NCBI GenBank assembly: GCA_963799105.1
Contig: CAWCVR010000001.1
Span: forward strand, 558,001 to 622,000
DNA length: 64,000 bases
Source of the DNA: CAWCVR01 sp963799105
GTDB taxonomy: Bacteria; Acidobacteriota; Terriglobia; Bryobacterales; Bryobacteraceae
Direction of reading: 5' to 3'
In this document: positions 45,714 through 54,946 of the stretch, one piece after another
Layout of the letters: each line of letters opens with the position of its first letter
Position numbering within the stretch: the stretch's first letter is position 1
Notes under the pieces: generated by a model
The model's database searches: none
What the model saw: the letters and a program-made list of their open reading frames with translations, nothing else
What the model was told of the DNA's origin: nothing
Made by a program: the position numbers and the translations under genes

Positions 45714-46325
45714 ATGTCCAGTCAACCGAAGCCTTACATCACGCCGGAGGAGTATCTGGAGATCGAGCGCGCCGCCGAGTTCAAGAGCGAGTACTTCCAG
45801 GGCGAGATGTTCCCCATGGGCGGGCCGTACGCCATGGCGGGGGCAAAGTGGGCGCACAATCTGCTTGTAGGACACCTGGTGCGCGAGCTTGGACAGCAGC
45901 TTCGGTCCCGGCCCTGCGACGTGCTTCCCAGCGATATGCGGGTGCGAGTGAGCCAGAGCGATTTGTACACGTATCCCGATGTTGTGGTGGTGTGCGGCGA
46001 ACCACAGTTTCCCGACGACCGGCGCGACACGCTGCTCAACCCCAATCTCCTGGTCGAAGTCCTCTCACCCACGACCGAGGCCTACGACCGCGGCCGGAAG
46101 TTCGAGCTGTACCGGACGATCCCGTCGCTCAGCGAGTACCTGCTGGTTTCCTCGGATCGCGTGCAGGCGGAGTTGTACACGCGGCAGCCGGACGGCCGCT
46201 GGCTTCTCACCGCGGCCAGCGGAATGGACGAGTCGCTGGAACTCGAATCGGTGGGCTGCCGCATCGGCCTCCGCGATCTGTACGAGAAGGTTGACCTGAG
46301 TCCTGCCGCGTCTATCCACGCGTAA
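45714..46325 (+). CDS. Uma2-family (DUF820) putative endonuclease
   Basis: 203 residues. MSSQPKPYITPEEYLEIERAAEFKSEYFQGEMFPM opens the PD-(D/E)XK-like fold; the core YPDVVVVCGEP and LLVEVLSPTTEAYDRGRKFELYRTIPSLSEYLLV carries the Asp, Glu and Lys. GGGAGCGG precedes the ATG at 45714, favoured over a start 21 codons earlier. The family is plentiful in Acidobacteriota and cyanobacteria and its role is unsettled. It is divergent from the RHH antitoxin gene. Confidence 0.88.
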   Translation: MSSQPKPYITPEEYLEIERAAEFKSEYFQGEMFPMGGPYAMAGAKWAHNLLVGHLVRELGQQLRSRPCDVLPSDMRVRVSQSDLYTYPDVVVVCGEPQFPDDRRDTLLNPNLLVEVLSPTTEAYDRGRKFELYRTIPSLSEYLLVSSDRVQAELYTRQPDGRWLLTAASGMDESLELESVGCRIGLRDLYEKVDLSPAASIHA

Positions 46326-46329
46326 CGGG

Positions 46330-46460
46330 CGTCCACAGGGCCGCAATCGCCGGCAAGCTTCCAGCGTCTTGGCGTTCGCCCGGGATGGCGGGAATGTCGC
46401 CGTAGAACGCGGTCGTCATCCTTGACAATCTCGTAGCGGGCCTGGCGCACGGCTGCGCGG
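46330..46460 (-). pseudogene. HicB-like antitoxin remnant
   Basis: On the minus strand VRQARYEIVKDDD in one frame, then (one base shifted) VFYGDIPAIPGERQ. Together they resemble the start of HicB-type antitoxins (RARYEI...YYGEIPGI.GV). Similarity fades after the GDIPAIPG motif and no HicA gene is adjacent. Confidence 0.45.
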
Positions 46461-46497
46461 ATGCCCGTGGGCCACGGATGGGGCTCGGAACCGGATA

Positions 46498-46944
46498 CTA
46501 CCGCTTCACCATGGCGTTGATGCGGGTCTGGAAGGCCGGGAGGGCTTCAGGGCCGCCAGCTTCCATGTGCTTCATGAAGGCGTTGCCCACGGTTTCCAGG
46601 TTGTGGTACGCCTTGGGATTCTTGAAGGCCTCGCGCAGCGCGGGAAGCAGGTGGCGGAAGCGCTCCCAGACGAACAGGCACTCGGGGTTGGTCTGGAAGA
46701 ACAGCTCCTGGTTGAGGACGCCGGAAGTCACGAAGGCGGCGGCCATGTCCCAGTAGCTGGTCACCATGCGCATGTAGGTGTTCTCCTGGCTGCCGGGAGG
46801 CGCGACCTTCGTCAACTCCTCCATGGTGGTGGGACCGAAGTTCTGTGCGAACCAGGCGCGCGCCCGGCGCAGCGTGTCTTCGCGCCGCAGCTCGTAGAGG
46901 CGCAGACACAAATTGGCATCGTCGTAGGTGGCTTGAGTGGGCAT
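46498..46944 (-). CDS. Conserved-looking hypothetical protein
   Basis: 148 residues, all-helical in appearance, with no signal peptide or membrane segment. Distinct strings are LCLRLYELRREDTLRRARAW, MRMVTSYWDMAAAFVTSGVL, FFQTNPECLFVWERFRHLLP and VGNAFMKHMEAGG. Aromatic and charged composition and codon use are those of a real cytoplasmic protein. I do not recognise a family name. It is followed by the HicB remnant and preceded by the PEP-CTERM gene with a terminator between. Confidence 0.75.
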   Translation of the reverse strand: MPTQATYDDANLCLRLYELRREDTLRRARAWFAQNFGPTTMEELTKVAPPGSQENTYMRMVTSYWDMAAAFVTSGVLNQELFFQTNPECLFVWERFRHLLPALREAFKNPKAYHNLETVGNAFMKHMEAGGPEALPAFQTRINAMVKR

Positions 46945-46975
46945 AGGGGAATTATAGCGGGTTCCAAACTGAAAT

Positions 46976-47009
46976 AGCCCCAGGCTCTCCGCGGAGAACC
47001 CGGGGCTAA
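46976..47009 (-). terminator. Long hairpin after the PEP-CTERM gene
   Basis: TAGCCCC-AGG-CTCTCCGCGGAGA-ACC-CGGGGCTA pairs over most of its length. On the minus strand it is followed by TTTC. It could serve as the terminator of the PEP-CTERM gene. Confidence 0.65.
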
Positions 47010-47043
47010 TTGGAAGTCAAAACAGAGCGAAGACCGTCAGGCC

Positions 47044-47772
47044 TTAGATGCTCTTACGACGCTTGCGACCGATTATGCCGAGGCCGACGAGCGCGCCGCC
47101 CATCAACATCATCGTGCCGGGTTCCGGACCAACGGTCTCGTACGCATCGTTGGTCATGCCGCTCACTTCAGCCACGCCTGGAATGTCAGTACTCACCGGT
47201 GTGTAGCTTTCGATATAAGTGACCGACGTTACGTTCGAGAGGAGCGGCGCTTGGAAATTCAGGCCTCCGCCGCCCAGGGTGGCCGCGATACCATTGATGC
47301 TGCTGGACACCAAGCCCGAACGGGTGGGGGGGCTCTCTTGCGTGTCCGCCTGAGTTATGAAGGTCTGCGGCGCTGCGAGAACACCGCAACTTGCAGTGTT
47401 GCAGACCTGCGCAGTGAAGGTAACGCTAAATCCACCATCCGCGTAGTCCCACGGACTATTTATACCGACCTGAAACTGCAACTCCGCACTAGCGCCGGGC
47501 GTGCCCAGGGCATTCACGGTCACGTCGTTTGCAGGCAGAAGAGCGGCGCCATTTGGTACATATGACACAGCGGTAAAGGTAAACTCGGTGTCGCCTTCCT
47601 CGCAGCTAAAGATACCGTTGGAAACCAGCACGGATGCGGTGCCGGCGGTGCCGGCAAGGAAGTAGGCCCCTGGAGTCGCGATCGCCAAGTCGCAGGTAAC
47701 TAAGTTCGAGGCAGTCGCAATTCCAGCCATGGCCAGAACCCCGACTAGCAAAACTAACCATTTAATTTTCAT
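47044..47772 (-). CDS. PEP-CTERM sorting-signal protein
   Basis: 242 residues. A signal peptide (WLVLLVGVLAMAGIATAS) and a C-terminal PEP-CTERM tripartite signal, GPEPGTMMLMGG + hydrophobic stretch + GRKRRKS, bracket a Ser/Thr/Gly/Asn-rich beta domain with six cysteines in the mature part. Such proteins are exported, cut by an exosortase and often linked to exopolysaccharide. The ATG at 47772 has AAGGAG eleven bases upstream. No exosortase gene is in the window. Confidence 0.9.
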   Translation of the reverse strand: MKIKWLVLLVGVLAMAGIATASNLVTCDLAIATPGAYFLAGTAGTASVLVSNGIFSCEEGDTEFTFTAVSYVPNGAALLPANDVTVNALGTPGASAELQFQVGINSPWDYADGGFSVTFTAQVCNTASCGVLAAPQTFITQADTQESPPTRSGLVSSSINGIAATLGGGGLNFQAPLLSNVTSVTYIESYTPVSTDIPGVAEVSGMTNDAYETVGPEPGTMMLMGGALVGLGIIGRKRRKSI

Positions 47773-47794
47773 CTTCTGAAATTCTCCTTTATGG

Positions 47795-47810
47795 CCTCGG
47801 TTATCCGAGG
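47795..47810 (-). promoter_or_regulatory. 5'-UTR hairpin of the PEP-CTERM gene
   Basis: CCTCGG-TTAT-CCGAGG, a perfect six-base-pair stem with a four-base loop, lies just upstream of the Shine-Dalgarno. It could stabilise the mRNA or modulate initiation. Confidence 0.5.
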
Positions 47811-47854
47811 ACACGCCGGGCCGATCTAAAGCCTCCGGGTCCAGCGCACAGTCT

Positions 47855-47882
47855 ATACTAGCAAATTGTTCTCTAGAGTCAA
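47855..47882 (-). promoter_or_regulatory. Sigma-70-like promoter of the PEP-CTERM gene
   Basis: On the minus strand TTGACT (47882-47877), a 16-base spacer and TAGTAT (47860-47855). It gives a leader of about 75 bases. A perfect palindrome GGTACTAGTACC lies about 50 bases upstream at 47935-47946. Confidence 0.55.
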
Positions 47883-47959
47883 CTGGAATTTTACCGAGAA
47901 CTGGCTGTTCCAGTACGGGAACGTGGGGCATCGGGGTACTAGTACCAGGGTACTAGAGG

Positions 47960-49247
47960 CTAGCAGGCAAGATCGTCGCGGCCGATCCGGAAGCCGTTGA
48001 GGTTCCCCAGGATGGTGAGGGCGATCTGCTTGGGATCGAAAAAGGTCCGGGCGATGCGCTGGACGGCCTCGGCATCCACCGCTTCAATGCTTTCCACCAG
48101 TTCGTCCAGCGTGAAGAAGCGCTGGAAGTACATCTCCTGGCGGGCCAGGTTCGACATGCGGCTGGAGGTGGACTCCAAACTCAGCATGAGCGAGCCTTTG
48201 AGGTGATCCTTGGCGCGGCGGAGTTCCTCGGGCAAAATGGAATTCTGTTTGAGTTGGCGGAATTCATTCACGATGGATTCCACCACCTTACGCGCCGATT
48301 CGATGGAGGTTCCGGCATAAATCGAGAGGCATCCGGTGTCGCGGTAGGGGCTCAACTCGCTGAACACGGCATAGGCCAGGCCCTGCCGCTCGCGGATGTT
48401 CTGAAACAGGCGCGAGCTCATGCCGCCGCCCAGCAGGGTGTTGAGAACGTAGCAGGAGAAGCGCTCGCGGTGCGGGAGCGGGTAGGATGGCACCCCCAGG
48501 CAGAGATGCACCTGCTCCAGCGCCTTCTTGTTGCGCAAGGCGATGCGGGCATGCGTGCCGGGCGTCTCGCCGGGGGTGAGCGGACGGCCGGGCGGGCAGA
48601 TCGGAAAAGTACTGGCGCACCAGGGTCACCAGGCGGTCGTGCGTGAGGTTGCCGGCGGCGGTGATCACCAGGTTGGAGGGCGAATACACGGCGCTGTAGT
48701 ATCCGCGGACCGACGCGGAATCGAAGCGGCCGACCGTCTCGCGAGTGCCGAGGATGGGCTTGCCGAGAGAGTGGTCTTTCCAGAAGTTGGAGGAGAAGAT
48801 CTCGTGGACCAGGTAATCCGGGCTGTCGGCCTCCATTTTGATCTCTTCGAGAATGACGCCCTTTTCCTTCTCGATGTCCTCCTCGGCGAACCGCGGATTG
48901 AGCACCAGGTCGGCCAGGACGTCGAAGGCCTGGGAGAGGTGCTCGTCCAGGACCTTGGTGTTGAAGCAGACCAGTTCCTTGCCGGTAAAGGCGTCGAGGT
49001 TGCCGCCGATGGAGTCCACCGAGCGCGCGATGTCTTCGGCGGAGCGATGGGTGGTGCCCTTGAAGAGCATGTGCTCGATGAAGTGCGAGATGCCGTTCTG
49101 CTCGGGCGTTTCCTGGCGGGACCCGGAGTCGATCCACACGCCCACCGAGACCGAGCGCACGTGGGGCATGGTTTCGGTAATCACGCGGACGCCGTTCGAG
49201 AGCGTGGTCATATCGATGTCCCGAAGAGGGCTGGAGGTGGATGTCAT
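47960..49247 (-). pseudogene. M16 family zinc peptidase, one frameshift
   Basis: The N-terminal catalytic lobe has the inverted zinc motif HFIEHMLFKGT with the downstream Glu in ELVCFNTKVLDEH, and reads to YFSDLPARPS near 48590. From there the frame shifts and continues THARIALRNKKALEQVHLCLG, NTLLGGGMSSRLFQNIRERQGLAY and the second lobe to the stop. A one-base indel between ~48585 and 48600 explains it; the repaired protein is about 428 residues, normal for short processing-peptidase-like M16B enzymes. There is no signal peptide. Confidence 0.85.
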
Positions 49248-49369
49248 TGTCTATAAGGTAGAGAGCGGGCCTCCATCCTTTGTAACACTGTTCGGGCGGC
49301 GGGCGCGCCGGGGCAAACCCCCGGTTTGCGGAGCATTCGTGGCCCACCTTCCCCTACACTGGGAGCAGC

Positions 49370-50410
49370 ATGGCGGAAGCGATCGTCGGGATGGACCTTG
49401 CGGACCTGCGGGAATTGCTGGGTCCGGACCAACCGGCCTACCGGGCGAAGCAGATTTACGAGGCTGTCTATCGCGCGCTCTCATACGACGTCGCGCAGAT
49501 CGGGACGCTTCCGGCGCGGCTGCGGGAAGAGCTGGCCGGCCGGGTTGCCATGGGGCTGCCGGAAGTGGCGCGGCGGTACGAATCGGCGGACGGAACGCGG
49601 CGCTACCTGCTGCGCCTGGAAGACGGGCGGACGGTGGAGACCGTGCTGATGCCGGAGGGCGGGCGCGACACCCTGTGCATCTCCAGCCAGGTGGGCTGCC
49701 CGGTGGACTGCAAGTTCTGCATGACGGCGCTGCTGGGTCTGGAGCGCAATCTGACGGCAGGCGAGATTGTGGGCCAGGTGTTGCTGGTGGCGCGCGAGAA
49801 CCGCTTGCGGTCTGACGGCGGCCGGCTGAACATCGTCATGATGGGGCAGGGCGAGCCGCTGCTGAACCTGGCCAACGTGGTGAAGGCGGCGCGGATTCTG
49901 CTCGACCCGGGCGGGTTCGCGCTCTCGCCGCGGCGCATCACGGTTTCGACGGCGGGGATCGTTCCGGCGATCGCCAAACTCGGCCGTGAGCCGGTGCGGC
50001 CGAAGCTGGCAATCTCGCTGAACGCCTCTACCGAGGAATCGCGGCGGGAGCTGATGCCCATCACGCGCAAGTATCCGCTGAAAGACCTGCTGGAGGCCTG
50101 CCGGGCGTACCCGCTGCGGCCGTGGGAGAAACTGACGTTCGAATACGTGCTGCTGGGCGGCGTGAACGATTCCGACGCCGACGCGCGGCGGGTGGTGAAA
50201 CTGCTGGCGCGGCTGAACTGCAAGGTGAACCTGATTGCGCTGAATGCGGGGCCGGAGATCCCCTACCGAACCCCGGACGCGGAACGGGTGGCCGCGTTCC
50301 AGCAGATCGTGCGGCGGGCGATGCCGTGCTTCATCCGCAAGCCGCGGGGGCTGGACATCTACGCGGCGTGCGGGCAGTTGAAGCGGAGCACGGCGGGGCC
50401 GGTAGACTGA
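49370..50410 (+). CDS. rlmN: Dual-specificity 23S rRNA/tRNA adenine-C2 methyltransferase RlmN
   Basis: 346 residues. The radical-SAM cluster motif is CPVDCKFC with Cys110, 114 and 117. Flanking motifs are GRTVETVLMP, SSQVGCPV, GQGEPLLN, RITVSTAGIVPAI and KLAISLNAS; the late Cys in the MPCFIRKPRG segment is the methyl-carrying site seen in the family. RlmN methylates A2503 of 23S rRNA and A37 of some tRNAs. The ATG is about 120 bases from the divergent M16 gene. Confidence 0.95.
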   Translation: MAEAIVGMDLADLRELLGPDQPAYRAKQIYEAVYRALSYDVAQIGTLPARLREELAGRVAMGLPEVARRYESADGTRRYLLRLEDGRTVETVLMPEGGRDTLCISSQVGCPVDCKFCMTALLGLERNLTAGEIVGQVLLVARENRLRSDGGRLNIVMMGQGEPLLNLANVVKAARILLDPGGFALSPRRITVSTAGIVPAIAKLGREPVRPKLAISLNASTEESRRELMPITRKYPLKDLLEACRAYPLRPWEKLTFEYVLLGGVNDSDADARRVVKLLARLNCKVNLIALNAGPEIPYRTPDAERVAAFQQIVRRAMPCFIRKPRGLDIYAACGQLKRSTAGPVD

Positions 50411-50517
50411 TCGATAGGTGGGTTGACGGGGTACCCCTGTTAGGGGTCCGCCTCCGGCTGCCAGGCTGCCCTGCATAGCGGCAAGCCGCAAACGGTGCTT
50501 CCCGCACGCGGGGCCGG

Positions 50518-50580
50518 CGGACAGATCGGAAGGCGGGTTGAAAACCCGCCGCAGGATGGAATCCTGCCCCACATAAAGGC
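50518..50580. repeat. Dispersed palindrome, inverted orientation
   Basis: GGCGGGTTGAAAACCCGCC hairpin followed by CAGGATGGAATCCTG and CCCCACAT. This is the reverse complement of the GTGGGGCAGG...AACCCGCC element seen near 31790 and 33186. It lies between rlmN and the photolyase gene. Confidence 0.75.
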
Positions 50581-50636
50581 GGCGGACAGGCGGAGAGTGG
50601 AGAATCGTCGCGGCGCGGTGCGACGGGGGAACTGAA

Positions 50637-51914
50637 ATGACATCCATTTTGTGGGTGCGGCGCGACTTGCGGCTGGCGGACAACCCCGCTCTGCGGGCGG
50701 CCATGGCGGGCGGGGGTGCGGTGATCCCTGCGTTCGTGTGGGGGCCGGAAGAGGAAGGCGAATTCGCGCCGGGGACGGCGTCGCGCTGGTGGCTGCACCA
50801 ATCGCTCGAGAAGTTGCGGGGGGCGCTGGAAGGGCGAGGGTCGCGGCTGGTGGTCCGGAGAGGCGTGGCGGCGGAGGAGTTGGCGAGACTCGCGCGGGAA
50901 TGCGGGGCGGGCGCGGTTCTCTGGAACGGGCGGGGCGACGCGGCGGTCGCGCGGGCGCTGGAGGGCGCGGGCATCGCGGTGCGCGAGTTTTCGGGCAATG
51001 TGCTCTTCGAGCCGGGGACGATTCTCAACGGCGGCGGCGGGGCGTTCCAGGTGTTCACGGCGTTCTGGAAGGCGTGCCTGCGGGCGCCGGCGCCGGATGC
51101 GCCGCTGGCGGCTCCGCGGCGAATTCCGGCTCCGGCGCGGTGGCCGGGGTCGCTGGCGGTGTGCGAGCTGGGGTTGGAACCCGGGCTCGGGCGAACCGCC
51201 GGGTTGAGCCTGGCCTGGCAGCCGGGCGAAGCGGCCGGGCGGCGGCGGCTGGATGCGTTTCTGCGCGGGGCGGTGGTGGCTTATGCGGAGGATCGCAACC
51301 GGCCGGATCGCGAGGGGACATCGCGGCTATCGCCGCATCTGCATTTCGGAGAGGTGAGCGCGCGGCAGGTGTGGCACCGGGCGTTGGCCCACGGGCCGGC
51401 GGCCGAGCCGTTTCTGCGGCAACTGGCGTGGCGCGAGTTCGCGCATCATCTGCCGTTCCAGTTCCCCGAAACGCCGCGCGAGCCGCTGCGCGCGAACGCC
51501 GCCGGACTGCGGGCGTGGCAGCGGGGGATGACGGGGTATCCGCTGGTGGACGCCGGGATGCGCGAGTTGTGGCGCACGGGGTGGATGCACAACCGGGTGC
51601 GCATGGTGGCGGCGTCGTTCCTGGTGAAGCACCTGCTGATCCCGTGGCAGGAAGGCGCGGCGTGGTTCCGGGAAACGCTGGTGGATGCCGACCTGGCGAA
51701 CAACACCTTCGGGTGGCAATGGTGCGCGGGTTGCGGGGCGGATGCGGCGCCGTACTTCCGCATCTTCAACCCGGCGGTGCAGGCGGCGAAGTTCGACCCC
51801 GATGGGCATTACGTGCGCCGCTGGATTCCGGAACTGGCGGCGGGGACGTATCCGCGGCCCATCGTGGACCACGCGGCGGCGCGGCGGCGGGCACTCGAAA
51901 TAAATAGCGTCTGA
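50637..51914 (+). CDS. phr: DNA photolyase / cryptochrome family
   Basis: 425 residues. The N-terminal photolyase domain starts SILWVRRDLRLADNPALRAA with PAFVWGPE. The FAD domain contains RLSPHLHFGEVSARQVWH, WREFAHHLPFQFPE, GYPLVDAGMRELWRTGWMHN, RVRMVAASFLVKHLLIPW and NTFGWQWCAGCGADAAPYFR. These match class I CPD photolyases that repair UV dimers with light. The final line keeps FNPAVQAAKFDPDGHYVRRW. A light-exposed habitat is implied. The ATG follows a palindromic repeat. Distinguishing a CPD photolyase from a cryptochrome needs a tree. Confidence 0.93.
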   Translation: MTSILWVRRDLRLADNPALRAAMAGGGAVIPAFVWGPEEEGEFAPGTASRWWLHQSLEKLRGALEGRGSRLVVRRGVAAEELARLARECGAGAVLWNGRGDAAVARALEGAGIAVREFSGNVLFEPGTILNGGGGAFQVFTAFWKACLRAPAPDAPLAAPRRIPAPARWPGSLAVCELGLEPGLGRTAGLSLAWQPGEAAGRRRLDAFLRGAVVAYAEDRNRPDREGTSRLSPHLHFGEVSARQVWHRALAHGPAAEPFLRQLAWREFAHHLPFQFPETPREPLRANAAGLRAWQRGMTGYPLVDAGMRELWRTGWMHNRVRMVAASFLVKHLLIPWQEGAAWFRETLVDADLANNTFGWQWCAGCGADAAPYFRIFNPAVQAAKFDPDGHYVRRWIPELAAGTYPRPIVDHAAARRRALEINSV

Positions 51915-51928
51915 CCCCTTTTCTTCCC

Positions 51929-51957
51929 TTGACACCTGGTTGCTCTATACCTAGAGT
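51929..51957 (+). promoter_or_regulatory. Promoter with operator palindrome before padR
   Basis: TTGACA (51929-51934), 17-base spacer, TAGAGT (51952-51957). The palindrome CTCTA-TACC-TAGAG (51943-51956) covers the -10, a likely binding site for the PadR protein itself. Confidence 0.65.
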
Positions 51958-51971
51958 TAAATAGGGTTGTC

Positions 51972-52313
51972 ATGAAACCGCAGAATCGCAAAGACCTGAT
52001 GCCTGGAGCGCTGGAAATGATGGTCCTCAGAACCTTGCAGCGCCAGCCCATGCACGGCTACGCGCTGGTACAACATATCAAGAGCGCATCGGGAGACCTG
52101 CTGCAAATCGAAGAGGGCTCGCTCTATCCCGCGCTGCAGCGCCTGCTGAAAGAGGGCCTGGTGAAGGCCCACTGGGGCGTGTCGTCCACGGGCCGCCGCG
52201 TCCGCACCTACCAGATCACCGCGGCCGGGACGAAACATCTGGACCGCGAAGTTACCAGCTTCGACCGCATGCTGGAGGGCATCCGCATGGTGCTTACCCC
52301 GGAGGAATCATGA
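51972..52313 (+). CDS. PadR family transcriptional regulator
   Basis: 113 residues. The winged helix is clear: LMPGALEMMVLRTLQRQPMH, GYALVQHIKSASGDLLQIEEGSLYPALQRL, then AHWGVSSTGRRVRTYQITAAG. PadR proteins repress efflux or phenolic-acid genes and often sense their substrates directly. The stop overlaps the ADOP gene start (ATGA), a standard pair in Acidobacteriota. It probably represses its own operon through the palindrome in the promoter. Confidence 0.95.
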   Translation: MKPQNRKDLMPGALEMMVLRTLQRQPMHGYALVQHIKSASGDLLQIEEGSLYPALQRLLKEGLVKAHWGVSSTGRRVRTYQITAAGTKHLDREVTSFDRMLEGIRMVLTPEES

Positions 52314-54946
52314 GCTGGCTCGGGGATCTGCTGCTGCGGCGCCAGATCGAAAGCGACCTGGCGGCCGAAATTCAAGCCCACCTGGACGAGAAGGTTGACG
52401 GCCTGGTGGCGCAAGGGCTCTCGCGCGAGAGCGCGCGGCTGGCGGCCCGGCGCGAGTTCGGCAACGTCACGCGGACGGAGGAGCGCGGCCGCGAGGTGTG
52501 GCGCTGGCGCGCAGTCGAGGATTTCCTGGCGGACCTGCGCTTCGCCGTCCGCCAGCTTCGCAAGGCCCCCGCCTTCGCGCTGGCCGGCGTTCTCACGCTG
52601 GCGTTGGGAATTGGCGCCAACACCGCGGTCTTCAGCGTGGTGGACGCAGTCATTCTGCGCCCGCTCCCGTACCCCGGCTCCGGCCGCCTAGTCTCCGTTC
52701 AAACCCGCACGCAGCGCGGCGAGCCGCACAACTTCTCCTATCCGAACTTCTTCGATCTGCGCTCGGGCAACCGCGTCTTCGAACGCATAGTCTGTTACCG
52801 CGACGAAGAAATGGGGCTCAGCGGTGCTGGAGAGCCCGTGAATCTCCCGGGCGTCATCGTCTCTTGGGATCTCTTCGACGCGCTCCGGGTCCGCCCCGCG
52901 TTGGGACGGGGTTTTTTGCCCGATGAGGAGAAAGCCGGGCAGCGGGTCGTGGTGATCAGCCACCATCTCTGGACCGAGAGGTTTCACGCCGGCGGGTCGC
53001 TGGTGGGGCAGACCATTGACCTGGACCGGCAACCTTACACCGTCGTGGGTGTGGCGCCGCGCGGGTTCAATTTCCCCGTTGGTGGCAGGCACGCCGACTT
53101 CTGGACCACGCTTGCCAGGGACGCTTCCGCCGGCACGGAACCGCCGATAACCGCACAGCGCGGCATGTCCGCTCTTGACGCCGTGGCCCGTTTGAAGCCC
53201 GGAGTTTCGCTAGCCCAGGCGAGGTCCGCGACGGACGCCATCATCGGCGGCCTGGCGCGCCAGTATCCCGATCAGCGCCGGAACCTGGCCGGCTCGCGGG
53301 TCGTACCACTGATCGACGCCGTCCTGGGCGACACGCGCGAACCGATTCTCATCCTGATGGGCGCCGTCGGGCTGGTGCTACTGGTGGCCTGCGCGAACAT
53401 GGCGAACCTGCTGCTGGCACGCACCGCCGAACGTGGGCGCGAGTTTGCGTTGCGCGCTTCCATCGGCGCCGGGCGGGGACGGCTGGTCCGGCAACTTCTG
53501 GCCGAGGGCCTGGTGTTGTCGCTGGCGGGCGCCACCGCGGGCATACTTCTCGCCGCCGCCTGCCTGCGCGGGTTGGGGGAGTTCGCCGCGGACCTAATTC
53601 CGCGCTTGGGGCAGGCCACCATCGATGGCCCGGTGCTCGGGTTCTCCATCGGGCTCGCCATTCTGGCCACGCTGTTGTTCAGCCTGGCCCCGGCGCTGCG
53701 CGTGGCCCGCGCGCCGCTGCTCGACTCGCTGAAGCAATCCTCAGCGGGCGCCGTCACCGGCAAGGACCGTCTCCGCGGCGCTCTCGTCGTCCTTCAAATC
53801 GCGCTGGGCCTGGTGCTGCTGAGCGGCGCGGGGCTGCTGGGGGGCGGATTTCTTCACCTGATGCGGCGCGACCCGGGCTTCCAGCCGCACGGTCTGCTGT
53901 CGTTCGAAGTCGCGCTGCCCGAGACTATGCAGCGCGACGGGAAGCACCTGGACTTCGACGATGCTCTCCTAGATCGCCTGCGGCACTTGCCGGGCGTGGT
54001 GTCGGCTGCGACGGCGTTCCCGCTGCCGCTCACCGGAAGCCAGATGACTGCCTCGTTCGGAATCGAGGGCCGCCCGACCACTCCCTCCAACAGGGCGGTA
54101 TCGGGCATTTCGATGGTCAGCCCCGGCTACTTTGAGACGCTGGGCGTGCCCCTGCTGGAAGGCCGGGCGTTTGCGGAAACCGACGACGCGAACTCGCCGC
54201 CGGTGGTGGTGGTCAACCGGGCGTTCGCGGAGAAATTCTTCCCCGGCGAGCGGGCGCCCGGCAAGCGCATCGAACCAGGCGTGCGCGCGGCCGGCCTTCG
54301 CACGGGTCCGCGCGAGATCGTTGGGGTGGTGGGAAACGTCCGTCAGAACGCTCTGGGCACCGCTCCCGAGCCCGTCTACTACTTCGCGGCCAGGCAACTT
54401 CCCTGGTGCTGCGGGTCCCATATCGCGCGCACGGAGGGCGCGCCGCTGGGGCTGGAAGCGTCCATCCGCCGCGTGGTGGCTTCGCTCGATGCCGCCTCTC
54501 CGGTGGACCAGGTGCGCACGCTTGACGACATGCTCGCGGAAGGCATTGCCCGTCCCCGGTTGCAGGCGCTGCTGCTCGGCGGGTTCGCGCTCATTGCGCT
54601 GGCGCTGACGGTGGTGGGGCTGTATGGCGTGCTGACGTGTTCGGTGCTGACGAGGACCCGCGAGATCGGCGTGCGGGTGGCGCTGGGCGCGCGGCGCAGC
54701 GACATGGTGTGGATGATCCTCCGGGAAGCCGGCGTGCTGGTGGCGCTGGGGGTGTGCGCGGGCGTGGCCGGGTCGCTGGCGGGAAATCGCCTGCTCGCTT
54801 CCATGGTTCCTGGCGCCGCCATTCGGCAGCCCGCGCTCCTGTCGCTGGCCTGCGGCGTGATTCTGGTGGCCGCGGCGCTGGCGGCTTTCTTCCCCGCGCG
54901 GCGGGCGGCCTCTATCGACCCGATGATTACGCTGCGCGGCGAGTAA
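52310..54946 (+). CDS. ADOP-type ABC transporter permease (MacB-like)
   Basis: 878 residues. A short N-terminal domain (LLRRQIESDLAAEIQAHLDEKV) is specific to acidobacterial duplicated permeases. Two MacB periplasmic-core + FtsX units follow: the first with LRKAPAFALAGVLTLALGIG and four helices near 340-470, the second ending in helices near 745-865 and SIDPMITLRGE. No ATPase domain is present, and no partner ATPase gene is in the window. The role is likely mechanotransmission-type export of a toxic compound sensed by PadR. Confidence 0.93.
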   Translation: MSWLGDLLLRRQIESDLAAEIQAHLDEKVDGLVAQGLSRESARLAARREFGNVTRTEERGREVWRWRAVEDFLADLRFAVRQLRKAPAFALAGVLTLALGIGANTAVFSVVDAVILRPLPYPGSGRLVSVQTRTQRGEPHNFSYPNFFDLRSGNRVFERIVCYRDEEMGLSGAGEPVNLPGVIVSWDLFDALRVRPALGRGFLPDEEKAGQRVVVISHHLWTERFHAGGSLVGQTIDLDRQPYTVVGVAPRGFNFPVGGRHADFWTTLARDASAGTEPPITAQRGMSALDAVARLKPGVSLAQARSATDAIIGGLARQYPDQRRNLAGSRVVPLIDAVLGDTREPILILMGAVGLVLLVACANMANLLLARTAERGREFALRASIGAGRGRLVRQLLAEGLVLSLAGATAGILLAAACLRGLGEFAADLIPRLGQATIDGPVLGFSIGLAILATLLFSLAPALRVARAPLLDSLKQSSAGAVTGKDRLRGALVVLQIALGLVLLSGAGLLGGGFLHLMRRDPGFQPHGLLSFEVALPETMQRDGKHLDFDDALLDRLRHLPGVVSAATAFPLPLTGSQMTASFGIEGRPTTPSNRAVSGISMVSPGYFETLGVPLLEGRAFAETDDANSPPVVVVNRAFAEKFFPGERAPGKRIEPGVRAAGLRTGPREIVGVVGNVRQNALGTAPEPVYYFAARQLPWCCGSHIARTEGAPLGLEASIRRVVASLDAASPVDQVRTLDDMLAEGIARPRLQALLLGGFALIALALTVVGLYGVLTCSVLTRTREIGVRVALGARRSDMVWMILREAGVLVALGVCAGVAGSLAGNRLLASMVPGAAIRQPALLSLACGVILVAAALAAFFPARRAASIDPMITLRGE

